A stretch of 64,000 bases of DNA from Pictodentalium vernedei. Its lineage: Eukaryota > Mollusca > Scaphopoda > Dentaliida > Dentaliidae. Positions within the stretch are counted from its first letter, which is position 1; every line of letters starts with the position of its first letter. Location: contig CM062289.1 of assembly GCA_031216915.1 (NCBI GenBank), positions 446,300,910 through 446,364,909 on the forward strand, read 5' to 3'. The notes under the pieces were generated by a model, which was given only the letters and a program-made list of their open reading frames with translations, had not been told where the DNA came from and did not search any database. The translations under genes were made by a program, and so were the position numbers. Shown here one piece after another: positions 44,018 to 54,548 of the stretch.

Positions 44018-44266
44018 TTAACCCTTTACCCAACGCAGACGATATCAAAATTCATTATTTTAAATAACATTTTTTTTAAATTTTCAAAAAATTTCAACAA
44101 AACCATATCATGTGACCCCTCGTTGGAACGAGCTCAATGAGCTCGTTCCAACGAGAGGTCACATGATATGGTTTTGTTGAAATTTTTTGAAAAATAATAT
44201 TTTTTCAACTGCTGAATTTGCATATTACGCGGGCGGATGCGGGCGATTCGTTGGGTAAAGGGTTAA
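44018..44266. mobile_element. Family A TTAA MITE, copy A5 (249 bp)
   Basis: TTAACCCTTTACCCAACG / TTGGGTAAAGGGTTAA ends. Palindrome with GTTGGAACGAGCTC on both arms. The terminal TTAA at 44263-44266 is also the first TTAA of element I1. Confidence 0.9.
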
Positions 44267-44440
44267 CTGGTTGAATGCTAGAAGCCACTATCAAGGCTTT
44301 CAAAAAATGAGGGTACCAAGTAAAAGCCTAGGTTTTCTATGCTCACGTTTCATATTCTGTCAAGCCCAAATAATATTTTGTTTATATAAATTTGTTCTAT
44401 TACAAATTATTGGTGAGTGCCTGTGAGCACTCTCCCATAA

Positions 44441-44974
44441 CAGGGCTTATATTTCAACGAGAATCCGAGAATCGATTCGCACAAAGATTCACGCAGTAAA
44501 ACCAGCGAGAATCCATGTAGATTCTTGCTGCACCTCTGCTAGGATATGCGTGAAAAACATGGAGTCAGTTTAACCCTTTAACTAACACAGCGGCAACAAA
44601 TTAACCAATAGAAGGCTAACATGACCTGAAATATCCTGACACTTTGCCAATAAAATCTTACAAATATGGCTGTCGTTGGAACCGGCTCATTGAGCCGGTT
44701 CCAACGACAGCCATATTTGTAAGATTTTATTGGTAAATATTGTTCATTTAATTATTTTATCATTTATTTATTATTTATTGTTTAAAAATTATCAAATTTA
44801 GTTTTAAAAATTAAAAAGGCGTGTTGGGTAAAAGGTTAACATGTGTTATCAGTATACAACAGTGGTTCAACCATGGTGGCATCATGGGACACTCATAGTA
44901 GGTATGGATTCTCACAACCATTTTCACGAGAATCCAAATGGATTCTCACAAATTTAGACGAAATATAAGCCCTG
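44441..44974. mobile_element. Element J nested in I1, hosting A6
   Basis: Ends CAGGGCTTATATTTC and GAAATATAAGCCCTG are perfect inverted repeats. CATAA flanks both sides (before 44441 and after 44974). Subterminal GAGAATCC / GGATTCTC continue the symmetry. No ORF. Superfamily uncertain. Confidence 0.75.
44570..44839. mobile_element. TTAA MITE A6, variant hairpin, nested in J
   Basis: TTAACCCTTTAACTAACACA at the left, GTGTTGGGTAAAAGGTTAA at the right. The palindrome is a different sequence: CCAATAAAATCTTACAAATA and GTCGTTGGAACCGGCTC pair with mirrored arms around ATT. Only the GTTGGAAC...GGCTC core resembles families A and B. Confidence 0.85.
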
Positions 44975-45048
44975 CATAATTTGAAATAAAACAAATTTTG
45001 AATAACAAATTCCGACCACCAAAAATAATCGAGTCCTCAACCAGTTAA

Positions 45049-45916
45049 GTCCTGACTTTTATTCCTTCAGTCATAAAGCAAATCTGTGTAGCTTAACCCT
45101 TTAATCCTGAGGGTTCTTTGTAGCTCTTGAAAAATGTTTTTTCAAAGCCTCAAAAGTACTTGACGTTTATGCATTTGCCTTGAAAATGTTTGATTTCTGT
45201 GGATTCTTCAAATTTTCAACTCATACAAGCCTGGGAAATAAGAGAATTTATTGAACATTATAGTGTATAAAGACTTGTGGCCTAGCAGTTGTTTCTAGTA
45301 AAGTGTCGATGTGAATGGAATGATGGCACTTGACTAAAAACAACTGCTTAGGTTATACCATATTTCTTGTCCACTCTTAGTCAACATCAAAGACGAGGAG
45401 AATCTGCTGTAGACTTCTTAGTGGTAATTACTATCTGTATTCTGAATCAGCAGTCCTTCTTGAAGTATTTGCATTTATCTTACCAGAAAGTATTTCCCCC
45501 AATAGAAGTAAAAATGTCTGGGCAAAGTAGAAATCTGTATTGAGAGTAGCAACCACATGTGCGATCAATCGATTCAGAGAGAGAACGTATTTACCCGCAC
45601 TTACCATAAACTGATTACACCTGTCGAGGTCACCATTTTGATAAATGTAATTTAAAATAGTCTAAAAAATTGTCCATGAAAATGGCTTGAAAGAGTCCTG
45701 CATTTTACACAAAGTAAAAATAATATTTGGTGACAAAAAGACATAATGTACAATAAATCGCTTAAAAGGATCAATAATTTAATTCTAAAACCCTCAATAA
45801 GCTCTTTACATGGAAGTATCGTAAGTGTCTATTTGTAGTCCTGTTTGGTAAAGTTTTCACGATTAGCACTGTTGTTCAGTTCATTGACTGATGTATTGTT
45901 TGTTATATATTTTCAG
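45049..45916. other. Last intron, 3' part
   Basis: AT-rich, non-repetitive as far as I can see. No hairpin MITE is obvious. It ends with the acceptor TATATATTTTCAG. Confidence 0.4.
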
Positions 45917-46057
45917 GATGACCCGCCAAATCCAGAAGTTTATGCTGAAGGCCATGCGGCTGTTGCTGACATGGCATCAATCACAGAAATGGCATCTATT
46001 GGTGTAACCGTCTCTGAATTGACTGGTTCCGCAATTAATTTCCAGGATTCAGAATAG
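45917..46057 (+). CDS. Host gene, terminal exon (141 nt coding)
   Basis: Acceptor TATATTTTCAG; phase 0 start; stop TAG at 46055-46057. It encodes 46 residues: DDPPNPEVYAEGHAAVADMA, SITEMASIGVTVSELTGSAI and NFQDSE, an acidic tail with a possible short helix. With exons 12859-45917 it makes 229 C-terminal residues. In-frame joining of five independent open segments with consensus splice sites makes a real gene likely. I do not recognise the family; a nuclear regulatory protein is a guess based on the basic patch in exon 3. Confidence 0.8.
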   Translation, partial: DDPPNPEVYAEGHAAVADMASITEMASIGVTVSELTGSAINFQDSE

Positions 46058-46210
46058 AAATTATTCTTATTCTAATGTAAATCAATTTCATTGCATTTTA
46101 TCACAGGGTTTCGTTTCTAAAACCTTGAAAGTCTACTGCTGCTTTTTGCAATGTTGATGGCCCCAGAACTGATGCTCCAATATGCACTCACAAGCCTGTG
46201 TAGGGACAAA

Positions 46211-46216
46211 AATAAA
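46211..46216 (+). promoter_or_regulatory. Putative poly(A) signal of the host gene
   Basis: AATAAA 154 bases after the stop codon. It is the first canonical hexamer downstream. The 3' UTR would be about 170-180 bases. Confidence 0.55.
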
Positions 46217-46573
46217 ACTTCTCTGGTAGTAGTTTCTAGTGTAGTTTTGACCGTCACAAAGTCAGCCAAAACTTAACTAGATACCTCTGCGGAATAACTT
46301 GACTTATATGAAACAGTGGAGCGGAAATTCATGATTATTTTCCATTCCACACCGTTAAATCTTAACTTTTTTATTCCCCATACAGTCACATTATACCACT
46401 TTTATATTTCTTTGAAAAAGTTGCCCCCAGTCAGCAAGTATTTTGCTCTTTAAGAACTCTACAGGTCGGCTGTACTTAACTTGGTAATGTTTTACATCAC
46501 TATTGGCCGCCTGTAAAACTGTTAAGTTATCTGCAGCTGTGTATATGTATATGCAGTAGTTATTATCATAAAA

Positions 46574-46935
46574 GGGACGTGGTGGCTCAGTGGTAGACTG
46601 TTGGACTTCTATGCTAAAGGTCCCAAGTTCGATCCGCATCCGGAACGACTCATGTTGTGTCCTTGGGCAAGTTACTGTATCCCGGTTGCCTACATGGAGG
46701 CATGATGACACCATGTACTAAGGCATACTGCACATCAATGGTACACATGTCTTCAACAGCTGTAAACCTGCTTGAGCCGAGCTTGAATAGAGTTAGAATG
46801 TTGAGGAGCTGACAGTTGCTCATCGATGTTTGGTGATTCTCTCCAGGTACTCCGGCTTCCTCCACCCGTAAAACTGTCACGGTCACGATTATCCATTGGG
46901 CATAAATATGTGAACTCAAACACCAATAAATAATA
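46574..46935 (+). mobile_element. tRNA-derived SINE family S, copy 1
   Basis: The head has pol III boxes: GTGGCTCAGTGGTAGACTG (A box) and AAGTTCGATCC (B box). Then TGTGTCCTTGGGCAAG, a body with CATGTACTAAGGCATACTGC, TTCTCTCCAGGTACTCCGGC and CACCCGTAAAACTGTCACGG, and the tail ATGTGAACTCAAACACC then AATAAATAATAAAT. Confidence 0.85.
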
Positions 46936-47012
46936 AATTATCAAACAAATTAATTTGAGAGTTAAAGTTCCTATGATTTTCATACATTTTTCCTGCTCTT
47001 TAACAGTCTGCA

Positions 47013-47413
47013 TAAGGCCTAAAAGAATTAAAAATCTGTTTCTCAGGCACTCCCGCATGTTCTTTTTGGCTGTCGCATGCTCTCTTTTTATAACCAATGT
47101 GAACTTTAAAAAAAAAAAATTAAATGCTTTATGTCTATTTTACCCAAGTTAAAATATTTCATAAATTTGTCCCTTGAGTGCAAGAAGGATTTGCAATGCT
47201 TTAGCATTGCAAAGCTTTCTTGCTCTCAAGGGACAAAATACACCACCACCCATGCTATTCCGTAGATTATGAGGCCTAAAACATAAACCAAGAACATGAA
47301 CTTTTGATCGCAAAAAAATAATTACAGAAATAAAAAATAAAATAAAAAACTGCTTGCCCACTCGCAATTTTACAAATAATGGCCTGAGAAACAGAAGATC
47401 TTTGTGTGGCCTA
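47013..47413. mobile_element. Family F MITE, copy 2 (about 400 bp)
   Basis: TAAGGCCTAAAAG...CTGTTTCTCAGGC at the left; GGCCTGAGAAACAGAAGATC and TGTGTGGCCTA at the right. Central hairpin around TTGCAATGCTTTAGCATTGC (about 47189-47208). Confidence 0.82.
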
Positions 47414-47500
47414 TGTTATTTTGTAGTTGTTGCTAGGCAAGTATTGGCTGCCTGATCAGACAGCCAAGATTTGCCTGCAAACAACTTCCAATTTATTTAT

Positions 47501-47710
47501 TATACCCCCCACTTTCGAAGAAAATGGAGGTATTCGGGATTACATGCATCCGTCCGTCCGTCCATCTGTCCGTGTGTGAGTCCGTCTGAGAATATTTATA
47601 ACTTTCATATCCTAATAACTCAAGTATTTATTACTTGTTTTAATTCATTTATGCTTCAGCAGTCCAGCAATGCGGTGGGGGTATGAATTGTCTTCAGCAA
47701 TAGCTCTTGT
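47501..47710. repeat. GTCCGTCC-type repeat fragment
   Basis: Starts TATACCCCCCACTTTCGAAG, has CATCCGTCCGTCCGTCCAT, and ends AATAGCTCTTGTTTATT. Similar to the start of element M. Non-coding. Confidence 0.6.
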
Positions 47711-47714
47711 TTAT

Positions 47715-48045
47715 TTTGGGGGGTTTTAATGAGACTTTCATCAGCCAGGGCCACCCTGTTCAGACAGTTTTATGGGTGGAGGAAGCCGGAGTGCCCAGAG
47801 AGAACCACTGAACAGTGGCAAGCAACTGTCAAACTCCCCAACGTACTAACTCTGCACATGCACATTGATTGAAGACAAGTGCATCATTGAAGTGTAGCAT
47901 GCCGTAGTACACAGTGACAATGTGCCCCCAGATGGGCAGTTGGGATTAAGTGCCTTGTCCAAGGACGCAACGCAGTTACCCATCGTGAGGATCAAACCAT
48001 GGGCCTTTCAATTTGAATTCCAGTGCTGTAACCACTGAGGCTCTA
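47715..48045 (-). mobile_element. SINE family S, reversed copy
   Basis: Reverse strand shows GGTTTGATCCTCACGATGGG as B-box region, CGTTGCGTCCTTGGACAAGG, the body, and CCACCCATAAAACTGTCTG near the left end. No A-rich tail of length is left. Confidence 0.75.
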
Positions 48046-48094
48046 AGCCAACATTATTTTTAGTGGTGTGAATTTATTAACCAAAATTTGATTT

Positions 48095-48290
48095 TTACAA
48101 ATTATTGAAGAGTGCCCACAGGCTTAGTAACTTAGTTCAGTACGAGGACTATTTGTTTAAAAAATTTTTTCACATCCACTGGTCAAAATGTTTTGATATT
48201 TTCTATATGGTTTTCTTAATGGGGCAGATGCAAGTTTGTTCAGATCAGGACCCTCGGTTGATATCCCCCTGGGGCCTCTTGTTTTTTATT
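48095..48290. repeat. Fragment of the L-type array repeat
   Basis: AACTTAGTTCAGTACGAGGA, CACATCCACTGGTCAAAATG and GATGCAAGTTTGTTCAGATC match one unit of the L array; the end has GGGGCCTCTTGTTTTT. Confidence 0.6.
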
Positions 48291-48339
48291 TTGCCTCAAG
48301 TACATAGTTTAATTGGAAGAGCTCACTTAGCCTTATTTT

Positions 48340-48868
48340 TAGGGCTGTCACGATTTTTCATTTTAGGAATCGATTAATCGTCGCATATAATCGATTAATC
48401 GTACCTAGATGACCCCCACCCCCTCTCCCTCTCTTTGAAGTCGATAAAAATGAAGTTCAAGTCAGTTGACCTACCTTAAGTAAACAACGAAGACGATCAT
48501 TTTTTTAGATACATTCAAAGCTTTGATGTTCTGAACTTTTGAACCGTCAGTGTAATAATCAAGACCGGTCGGCAGTTGCGAACTTCACAACTGCCGACCA
48601 GTCTTGATTATTACACTGACGGTTCAAAAGTTCAGAACATCAAAGCTTTGAAGAATGTACATGGAAGACAAATGCTTCCAACGGCTTCTCGGGGTTTAAC
48701 ATTAATGTTCTCAACTCTTTTCCTTTAGAAACAATAGTTTTTTCATCAAATTTTCTTTTAATTATTAAACATCTAAAATGGGATACAATTTACCGATTAT
48801 TCGACAACGAAAAATACTAATCGATTTTGCCGTGACCGATCAACAATCGATTAATCGTGACAGCCCTA
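48340..48868. mobile_element. hAT-like MITE with exact 8 bp duplication (529 bp)
   Basis: Terminal repeats TAGGGCTGTCACGATT and AATCGTGACAGCCCTA, subterminal ATCGATTAATCG repeats at both ends, and identical 8 bp flanks CTTATTTT (48332-48339 and 48869-48876). No ORF. A long inner hairpin is described separately. Confidence 0.9.
48514..48652. repeat. Inner palindrome of the hAT-like MITE, 65 bp arms
   Basis: Arms 48514-48578 and 48588-48652 pair almost perfectly (TTCAAAGCTTTGATGTTCTG at the outer end, GACCGGTCGGCAGTTG against CAACTGCCGACCAGTC at the inner end) around a 9-base loop. Confidence 0.92.
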
Positions 48869-49055
48869 CTTATTTTTAGGTTAAAATTGAAAAATTAAAT
48901 TTTTTGTGAGTAGTGCTGGCTGTTCAATCCCATTATGTTAGGTAAAGGGATGAGCGGCTGGGTAAATATTTTTCATCAAAAGTTGGTCATGACTGCTGTG
49001 AAGCTCTGTTAATCACTGGTCCCAAAGTTGATTCATTATATGGAGTGAACTTTAG

Positions 49056-49276
49056 TTAACCCTTTACGTATAACGAAAGGCAGATGACACATGTAAACAA
49101 AATTCTTGGAATAAGTAAAAAAAAATTTGTTTGCATTAGAAACATAGCATATGACCCCCTCATTAGTATGAGCGTGAAGAGTCATAAAGTTTTTGAGACA
49201 AAAAAAGATAAAATAATGAAAATTGAATGGTGATTTTTGCGAATAACGGTTTTGGCCATTATATTGGGTAAAGGGT
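49056..49276. mobile_element. Family B MITE, degraded copy B3
   Basis: TTAACCCTTTACGTATAACG at the left and ATTGGGTAAAGGGTTC at the right; TTTTTGAGACAAAAAA and GAATGGTGATTTTTGCGAAT as in B1/B2. The palindrome is mostly lost. Confidence 0.75.
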
Positions 49277-49442
49277 TCAAAGTGACCAGATTATAGTTAC
49301 TCTAGTGGCAAGAGACCAGCTGGGCAGGAATTGCATCACCAGCATGCAAGGAGTTAAGCCATATAATGGCCAGACTTTGTAAAGATACAAGGTTTATCAA
49401 CACTGAATTTTCAGTTAGATTTTGAGTTTGAATGTGAGTGTA

Positions 49443-49749
49443 TTAACCCTTTACCCAATGCAGACGATATCAAAATTTATTATTTTAAATATAATTTTTT
49501 CAAATTTTTCAAAAAATTTCAACAAAACCATATCATGTGACCCCTCATTGGAACGAGCTCGTTGAGCTCGTTCCAACGAGGGGTCACATGATATGGTTTA
49601 GTTGAAATTTTTTGAAAAATTGAGCTCGTTCCAACGAGGGGTCACATGATATGGTTTTGTTGAAATTTTTTGAAAAATAATATTTTTTCAACGACTGAAT
49701 TTGCATATTACGCGGGCGGGTGCGGCCGATTCGTTGGGTAAAAGGTTAA
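49443..49749. mobile_element. Family A MITE, copy A7, with duplicated right arm (307 bp)
   Basis: TTAACCCTTTACCCAATG / TTGGGTAAAAGGTTAA ends. The right arm, TTGAGCTCGTTCCAACGAGG through TTTTTTGAAAAA, occurs twice in tandem (about 49562-49619 and 49620-49677), the first with GGTTTAGTTG and the second with GGTTTTGTTG. Confidence 0.88.
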
Positions 49750-50120
49750 ATTACTTGACTGACTGGATCAAACAAGTGGTGTTGCATGAAATCATCACAT
49801 ATTCTGTCATTCAAAATAGACAGAAATTTCTTTTTTCATTTTGTAATGTGATGTCTTTCATTTAAATTTATACATATTTTCAAATCTGTTTTAAAATTTT
49901 GATATTTAACTTTACACACACAAAAAAAATCCATAGGGTAAATTAAAATTTACTGTATTTGCAAATATCTTCATTATATGTACAACAAGGTTTGTAGTTA
50001 ATTTTGTTTACTGGGGTTTGTTTTTGTCACTCATGATTGTTTGCTGGAGCTAGAAAATTTGTTGTACTCTTTTTGATTGGACACTAGATAATTCAATGTA
50101 TCGGCATCTGGGTTTGTCTT

Positions 50121-50537
50121 TTAACCCTTTACCCAATGAAACTGCCGCATTTGCCCGCGTAAATTTGGGCTGCACAATATTTTGATATACCAGTAATACC
50201 GGTATTGAAATCTTCGCCGGTTGAATAACGTCCATTCTATGTGAATATTGTCTGTAACGATATTCATTTTTAGACCGCGATATAACTTGCCAGCGTTTTC
50301 AAAAAAAAAAATCTATTTAATGAAACAGCTTTTACAGATTCTGCAGTTGAAAAAATATTATTAAAATAAAAATTTCATCAAAACCATATCATGTGACCCC
50401 TCTTTAGAATGAGCTCATATATCTCGTTCCAATAAGGGGTCACATGATATGGTTTTGTTGAAATTTTTTGATAGCTTTGAAAAAGTAATATTTAAAAAAA
50501 TAAATTTGGAGATCGTGTGTGTTGGGTAAAGAGTTAA
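50121..50537. mobile_element. Family A MITE, copy A8, enlarged (417 bp)
   Basis: TTAACCCTTTACCCAATG at the left and GTTGGGTAAAGAGTTAA at the right. About 150 bp of other sequence (from about 50165 to 50300, with ACCGGTATTG and CGATATAACTTG) lies in the left flank. The palindrome centre is degraded (TTTAGAATGAGCTCATATAT). Confidence 0.78.
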
Positions 50538-50719
50538 TGAGGCAGACATGTTTGTTTCTTTGCATATACTACTGAAATCAGGCCTCCATGAACTGGGTGA
50601 TTGATTCTTTTGTATGCCAGTCAGATGTCTTGAAAGAAATGCAATCAACTTGCTAACATTACTAAGCCCCCAACAAATGGTGAGAAACGTTGTCTCTCAA
50701 GTTTGTCTTGGTATTCAAT

Positions 50720-51395
50720 TTAACTCTTTAACCAATACACAGGATATCAAAATTTGATTATTGTCTTTTTAAATTAAATAATACTTTGGTGGATTTTCAT
50801 GAAACTGTACACAAAAGTAAAGACCAGTTGAAGGTCTGTTGCACAGCAATGCCATTCTCAAGTGACAGAGGTCAAGGTCACAATGATTGGAAAACTAAAT
50901 TCTCTCTATTTGTCTGTCCGGATCAATCATTTTGTAATGCTTAGGTGGAGTTCCACAAAGCTTTATACAACGGTAAAGACCATTGAAAGGTCTGTTGCAC
51001 AGCAACACCATGCTCGAGTTACAAAGGTCAAGGTCACCGAAATGTGAAAACTTAATTCTCTCACAGACTGTATTTGTCCGTCCGGAGCCAAAACTCTATA
51101 ATGCTTTGGTGGATTTTTAGAAAACTTCACCCAAAGGTAAAGACCAACGGAAGTTGTGTTGCCCAGGAACACCATGCTCGAGTGACAAAAGTCAAGGTAA
51201 AAGGAATCAGAAAGCTTTATTCTCTCACAGAATCAGGTTTTTCATCCTGAATTCGACACAAAACTTTTCATTCCAGTATTATAGACCATTTGGCCATAGT
51301 TTAGGGGCATCCGTGGCCCTACGGTCACCATCAGTCTTGTTTGAAATATTTTTTTAAATGAGCAGATTCAGCTGATTTGTTGGGTAAAGGATTAA
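50720..51395. mobile_element. Family A MITE remnant A13, split by a tandem-core repeat
   Basis: The left end TTAACTCTTTAACCAATAC with AGGATATCAAAATTTGATTA (50720-50790) and the right end GATTTGTTGGGTAAAGGATT (to 51395) flank a pearl-like tandem core. Confidence 0.55.
50795..51240. repeat. Three diverged tandem units of about 150 bp (pearl-like core)
   Basis: Units share CTTTGGTGGATTTTCATGAAA, AAAGACCA..GAAGGTCTGTTGC, CACCATGCTCGAGT and AAGGTCAAGGTCAC. The motif AAGGTCAAGGTCAC also occurs in the 156 bp units at 13.7-14.6 kb, so the cores are related in type. Confidence 0.75.
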
Positions 51396-51583
51396 CCATT
51401 TTCCCACTGCACAGGATATTAAAATGTATTATTTTAATTATTGTTTTTTTTCAAATGTTTCAAAAAATTTCAACATCAACCTCATTTCTATGAGGGTTTG
51501 CATGATATGGTTTTGAGGGGATTTTTTTAATTGTTTTTTTTTGTCTTCAACATCTTTAGCTGATTCATTAGTTAAGGGGTTAA
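51392..51583. repeat. Family A MITE, degraded copy A12
   Basis: TTAACCATTTTCCCACTGCA at the left, TTAGTTAAGGGGTTAA at the right, with AAAAAATTTCAACATCA and GCATGATATGGTTTTGAGG between. The hairpin is eroded. Confidence 0.65.
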
Positions 51584-52309
51584 CTTCTTTACATACATGA
51601 TCTCTGTAATGATGTGAAACATTGATAATAGGCTGTGATGTAATACGCTGTTGGAAAGGGCTGTTAATGCTTTTTGTACTCATTTCTAGCATTAACCAGA
51701 TAAGCGCTGAAAGCCCATATTTGGGCATTATTAAAAAGTGTTGGTGCCAGGATAATTTTTTCATATTGTTATATTGTACTTCATATTTAACCAGAAAGAA
51801 ATTTTATTTCTCATTTTATGGATAGCAGGCCTGGAAATGACACATGAGCAATCATTTAGAATACATTGGGATTATTTCAATTATAAAATACATGAATGAA
51901 CTACAGGTTACTTCCAGGGTTCGTATGGGTCATGGAATTCTGGAAAAGTCATGGAATTTTGAGAAAAAAAATTCAAGGGCCTTGAAAAGTTTTGGAAAAT
52001 GGGCTGGAAGGGTTAAAGTTTTGAAAAAGTCATGGAATTTGTAACCAGGTTTAAAAGGGATTGATTTTGTGTAAAAATTCCACGCAACTTATGCAAAAAT
52101 TATGCAGAAAACAAAGCTTTTTCTGTTTGGGTGCCAACTAACCAAGTCATGGAAGTTTTGGGAAAAGTTTTGGAAAAGTCATGGAATTTGATTCTCGGAA
52201 AAGTGTATGAACCCTGACTACAAAACAATACAACATAAATGAATTTCCTAATCCCACATGTTTTGCCAAGTACCTAACAATCCTTTGGAAATGACTCGAC
52301 ATAACCCTT
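51584..52309. other. Intergenic sequence, no clear feature
   Basis: AT-rich. Words like GTCATGGAATTCTGGAAAAG and AGTCATGGAATTT recur in 51930-52210, suggesting an old low-complexity or tandem repeat. No coding evidence. Confidence 0.4.
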
Positions 52310-52551
52310 TTCCCAACGTAGACGATATCAAAATTTATTATTTTAAATATAATTTTTTTAAAAATTTTCAAAAAATTTCAACAAAATCATATCATGTGAC
52401 CCCTCATTGGAACGAGCTCGATGGGCTCGTTCCAATGAGGGGGTCACATGATATGGTTTTGTTGAAATATTTTGAGAAATTTAATTTTTTCAACTGCTCA
52501 ATTTGCACATTACGCAGGCAGATGCGGGCGATTCATTAGGTAAAGGGTTAA
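52310..52551. mobile_element. Family A MITE, copy A9 (242 bp)
   Basis: The left end is worn (ATAACCCTTTTCCCAACG); the right end is intact (TAGGTAAAGGGTTAA). Palindrome arms share CATTGGAACGAGCTC with mirror CCAATGAGG. Confidence 0.85.
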
Positions 52552-52599
52552 AGGTTGCTCATTGCAGTGCCATATGAATATATTGGCATGTCATTTGCA

Positions 52600-52830
52600 T
52601 CTTAACACTCCGCCAATTAAAACTTTTCTTTTTTGGCCTACAAAAAGATGACTTGTGACCATTCATTGAAATGATTTCAGACAGCTCGTTCCAATGAGGG
52701 TGTCATAATCTATGTTTTTGAAGCCAAAATTGAAAAATTAAAAATATATGAATTGCATTTTTTTGTGATACGACACTTGTCTGATAGGATGACCTCAAAA
52801 AATTAAGCAATCTGCTGGTTGATTCATCAT
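52600..52830. repeat. Degraded family B-like hairpin
   Basis: CTTGTGACCATTCATTGAAA and CTCGTTCCAATGAGGGTGTC form imperfect arms, followed by GTTTTTGAAGCCAAAA, as in B copies. Confidence 0.5.
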
Positions 52831-52947
52831 TTATTTACTTCATCAAACCGATGTTTTTGTTTATGAAAATTATTTTTTTAATAATTCGTCGAGACCACAA
52901 GTTCACACTCTCCGAAAGAATCATAAGACTACCATTTTTATGATCTC

Positions 52948-53275
52948 CACGGGAGCGTGGTGGCTCAGTGGTAGACTGTTGGACTTCTATGCTAGAGGTC
53001 CTGAGTTTGATCTCTGTCTGGACGGCCTGCATTGTGTTCTTGGGCAAGGCACTTTATCCCGGATGCCTACATGGAGGCACAATGACGCTGTGTACTAAGG
53101 CATACTGCACGTCAATGCTGCATATGGAACAGAGTTGGAATGTTGAGCTGACAGTTGCTTGTTGATGCTTGGTGGTTCTCTCTGGTACTCCGGCTTCCTC
53201 CACCAGTAAAACTGTCATGGTCACGATTAGCCATCGTGCATATGTATGTGACCTTAAATAAATAAATAAATAATA
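52948..53275 (+). mobile_element. tRNA-derived SINE family S, copy 2
   Basis: A box GTGGCTCAGTGGTAGACTG, B box-like GAGTTTGATCTC, then TGTGTTCTTGGGCAAGGCAC, body and AAATAAATAAATAAAT tail. Nearly the same as the copy at 46574. Confidence 0.85.
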
Positions 53276-53287
53276 AATATAAGCTGT

Positions 53288-54410
53288 CAAGGGAGCATTG
53301 TGACTCAGTGGTAAGAGCATTGGACTTCAAGCTGACTGGTCCACAGTGCAGTCCTGACAAGTGGTAACTGTGTTGTGTCCTTGGGCAAGGCTTCCCTGTG
53401 GCGACCTGGGAAAGTGAAGCAGTGCTTGTTTACTGCAGGAAACAGGCTCTGCTTTACTGGTAAAATAGGCCCAAGTCACCAATACTTTGGGTGGAAGTCC
53501 TCTAAGATGAGCAACATGGGTATAAACAATTGACTAAAATTATTTTTAATGTTGTGGTCACTTTCACCCATTGTGCATAAATATGTGACCTTAAACATCA
53601 ATAAATAAATAAATTGGGCAAGGCACTTAATCCTGATTGCCCACTTGAGGGCATGGTGGTGCACTTGCCTTCAACCAATATCAACCTTGTTTGGGCAGAG
53701 TTGTTGTGGAGTCTGACAGTTGCTTGCTGCTTTGTAGTGGTTCTCTCCAGGTACTCTGGCTTCCTCCTCCTGTAAAATTGTCCCGACATAAGGTGACCCT
53801 GGCTGTTGTACTTCATCATGACCAGTGGTAAATGCATTGTGTCCTTGGTCAAGGCTCCTATTTCTGATTGCGTACATAGGCGGATGCTGTATACTTGCCT
53901 TCAACCATTGCTAACCCTGCCTGAGTGAAGTTGTAATGTTGGTGAGTCTTGACAGTTGCTCACTGCTGTTGGTGGGTCTCTCCATTTACTCCATCCGTAA
54001 GATTGTCCAACACAAAGTTACGCCTTGCTGTTGAAAGTGTTGTTAAACCCCAATAAATAAATAAATCCTCAGTAGGTAAAGGTGCAGGCTGCAAGTCGAG
54101 AGGTCCTCGGTTTGAATCCCACCTGCGGCAACCGCATTGTGTCCTTGGGCAAGACACTTCATCTCCATTGCCTGCGTGGGGGCACGGTGGCATTGTGTAC
54201 TAAGGCGTACTACACGTCGATGGTGCACTTGTCTTCAACCAATGGTAACCCTGCTTGTGTGAAGTTAGTATGTTTGGGAGCTGTCAGTTGCCCGCCGTTG
54301 CTCGGTGGTTATCTCTGGGTACCTCCACCCGTAAAACTGTCACAGTCATGATTAGCCATTGTACATAAATATGTGACCTTAAACACCAATAAATAAATAA
54401 TAATTAAATC
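53288..54410 (+). repeat. Cluster of nested and adjacent SINEs (families S and K)
   Basis: At least four SINE pieces: an S head at 53288-53385 (GTGACTCAGTGGTAAGAGC), a K copy at 53386-53620 inserted after TTGGGCAAGGC, S bodies at 53620-54066 ending CCCCAATAAATAAATAAAT, and a fuller S copy at 54068-54410 (B box GGTTTGAATCCCACC, TTGGGCAAGACACTTCATC, tail AAATAAATAATAA). Several entered the A-rich tail of another. Confidence 0.75.
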
Positions 54411-54548
54411 GCGGCTGCCAATAGTTTAATAGAAAGCACAACTAGTATAGATTGGTTATTGTCTGGCAGACCCTGTCATGATTCCTTGTTGGAGCACCTG
54501 CCCTGAGGTGGAAAGGTTTGATCCTTTACGTTTAAGATCTCCATTCTT

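Larger units (their letters stand above)
44263..45048. mobile_element. TTAA element I, copy 1, containing elements J and A6
   Basis: Ends TTAACTGGTTGAATG and, at the right, CTCAACCAGTTAA; inverted. Words such as AGAAGCCACTATCA(A/G)GGCTT and CCACCAAAAATAATC are shared with copy 2 (54549-55105). A central hairpin (TTACAAATTATTGG...GAGCACTC) is interrupted by element J. Confidence 0.75.

Noticed and set aside
46574-46660. Possible tRNA gene (A and B boxes)
   Set aside because: The boxes belong to a SINE head; no complete cloverleaf is formed, and a SINE body and tail follow.
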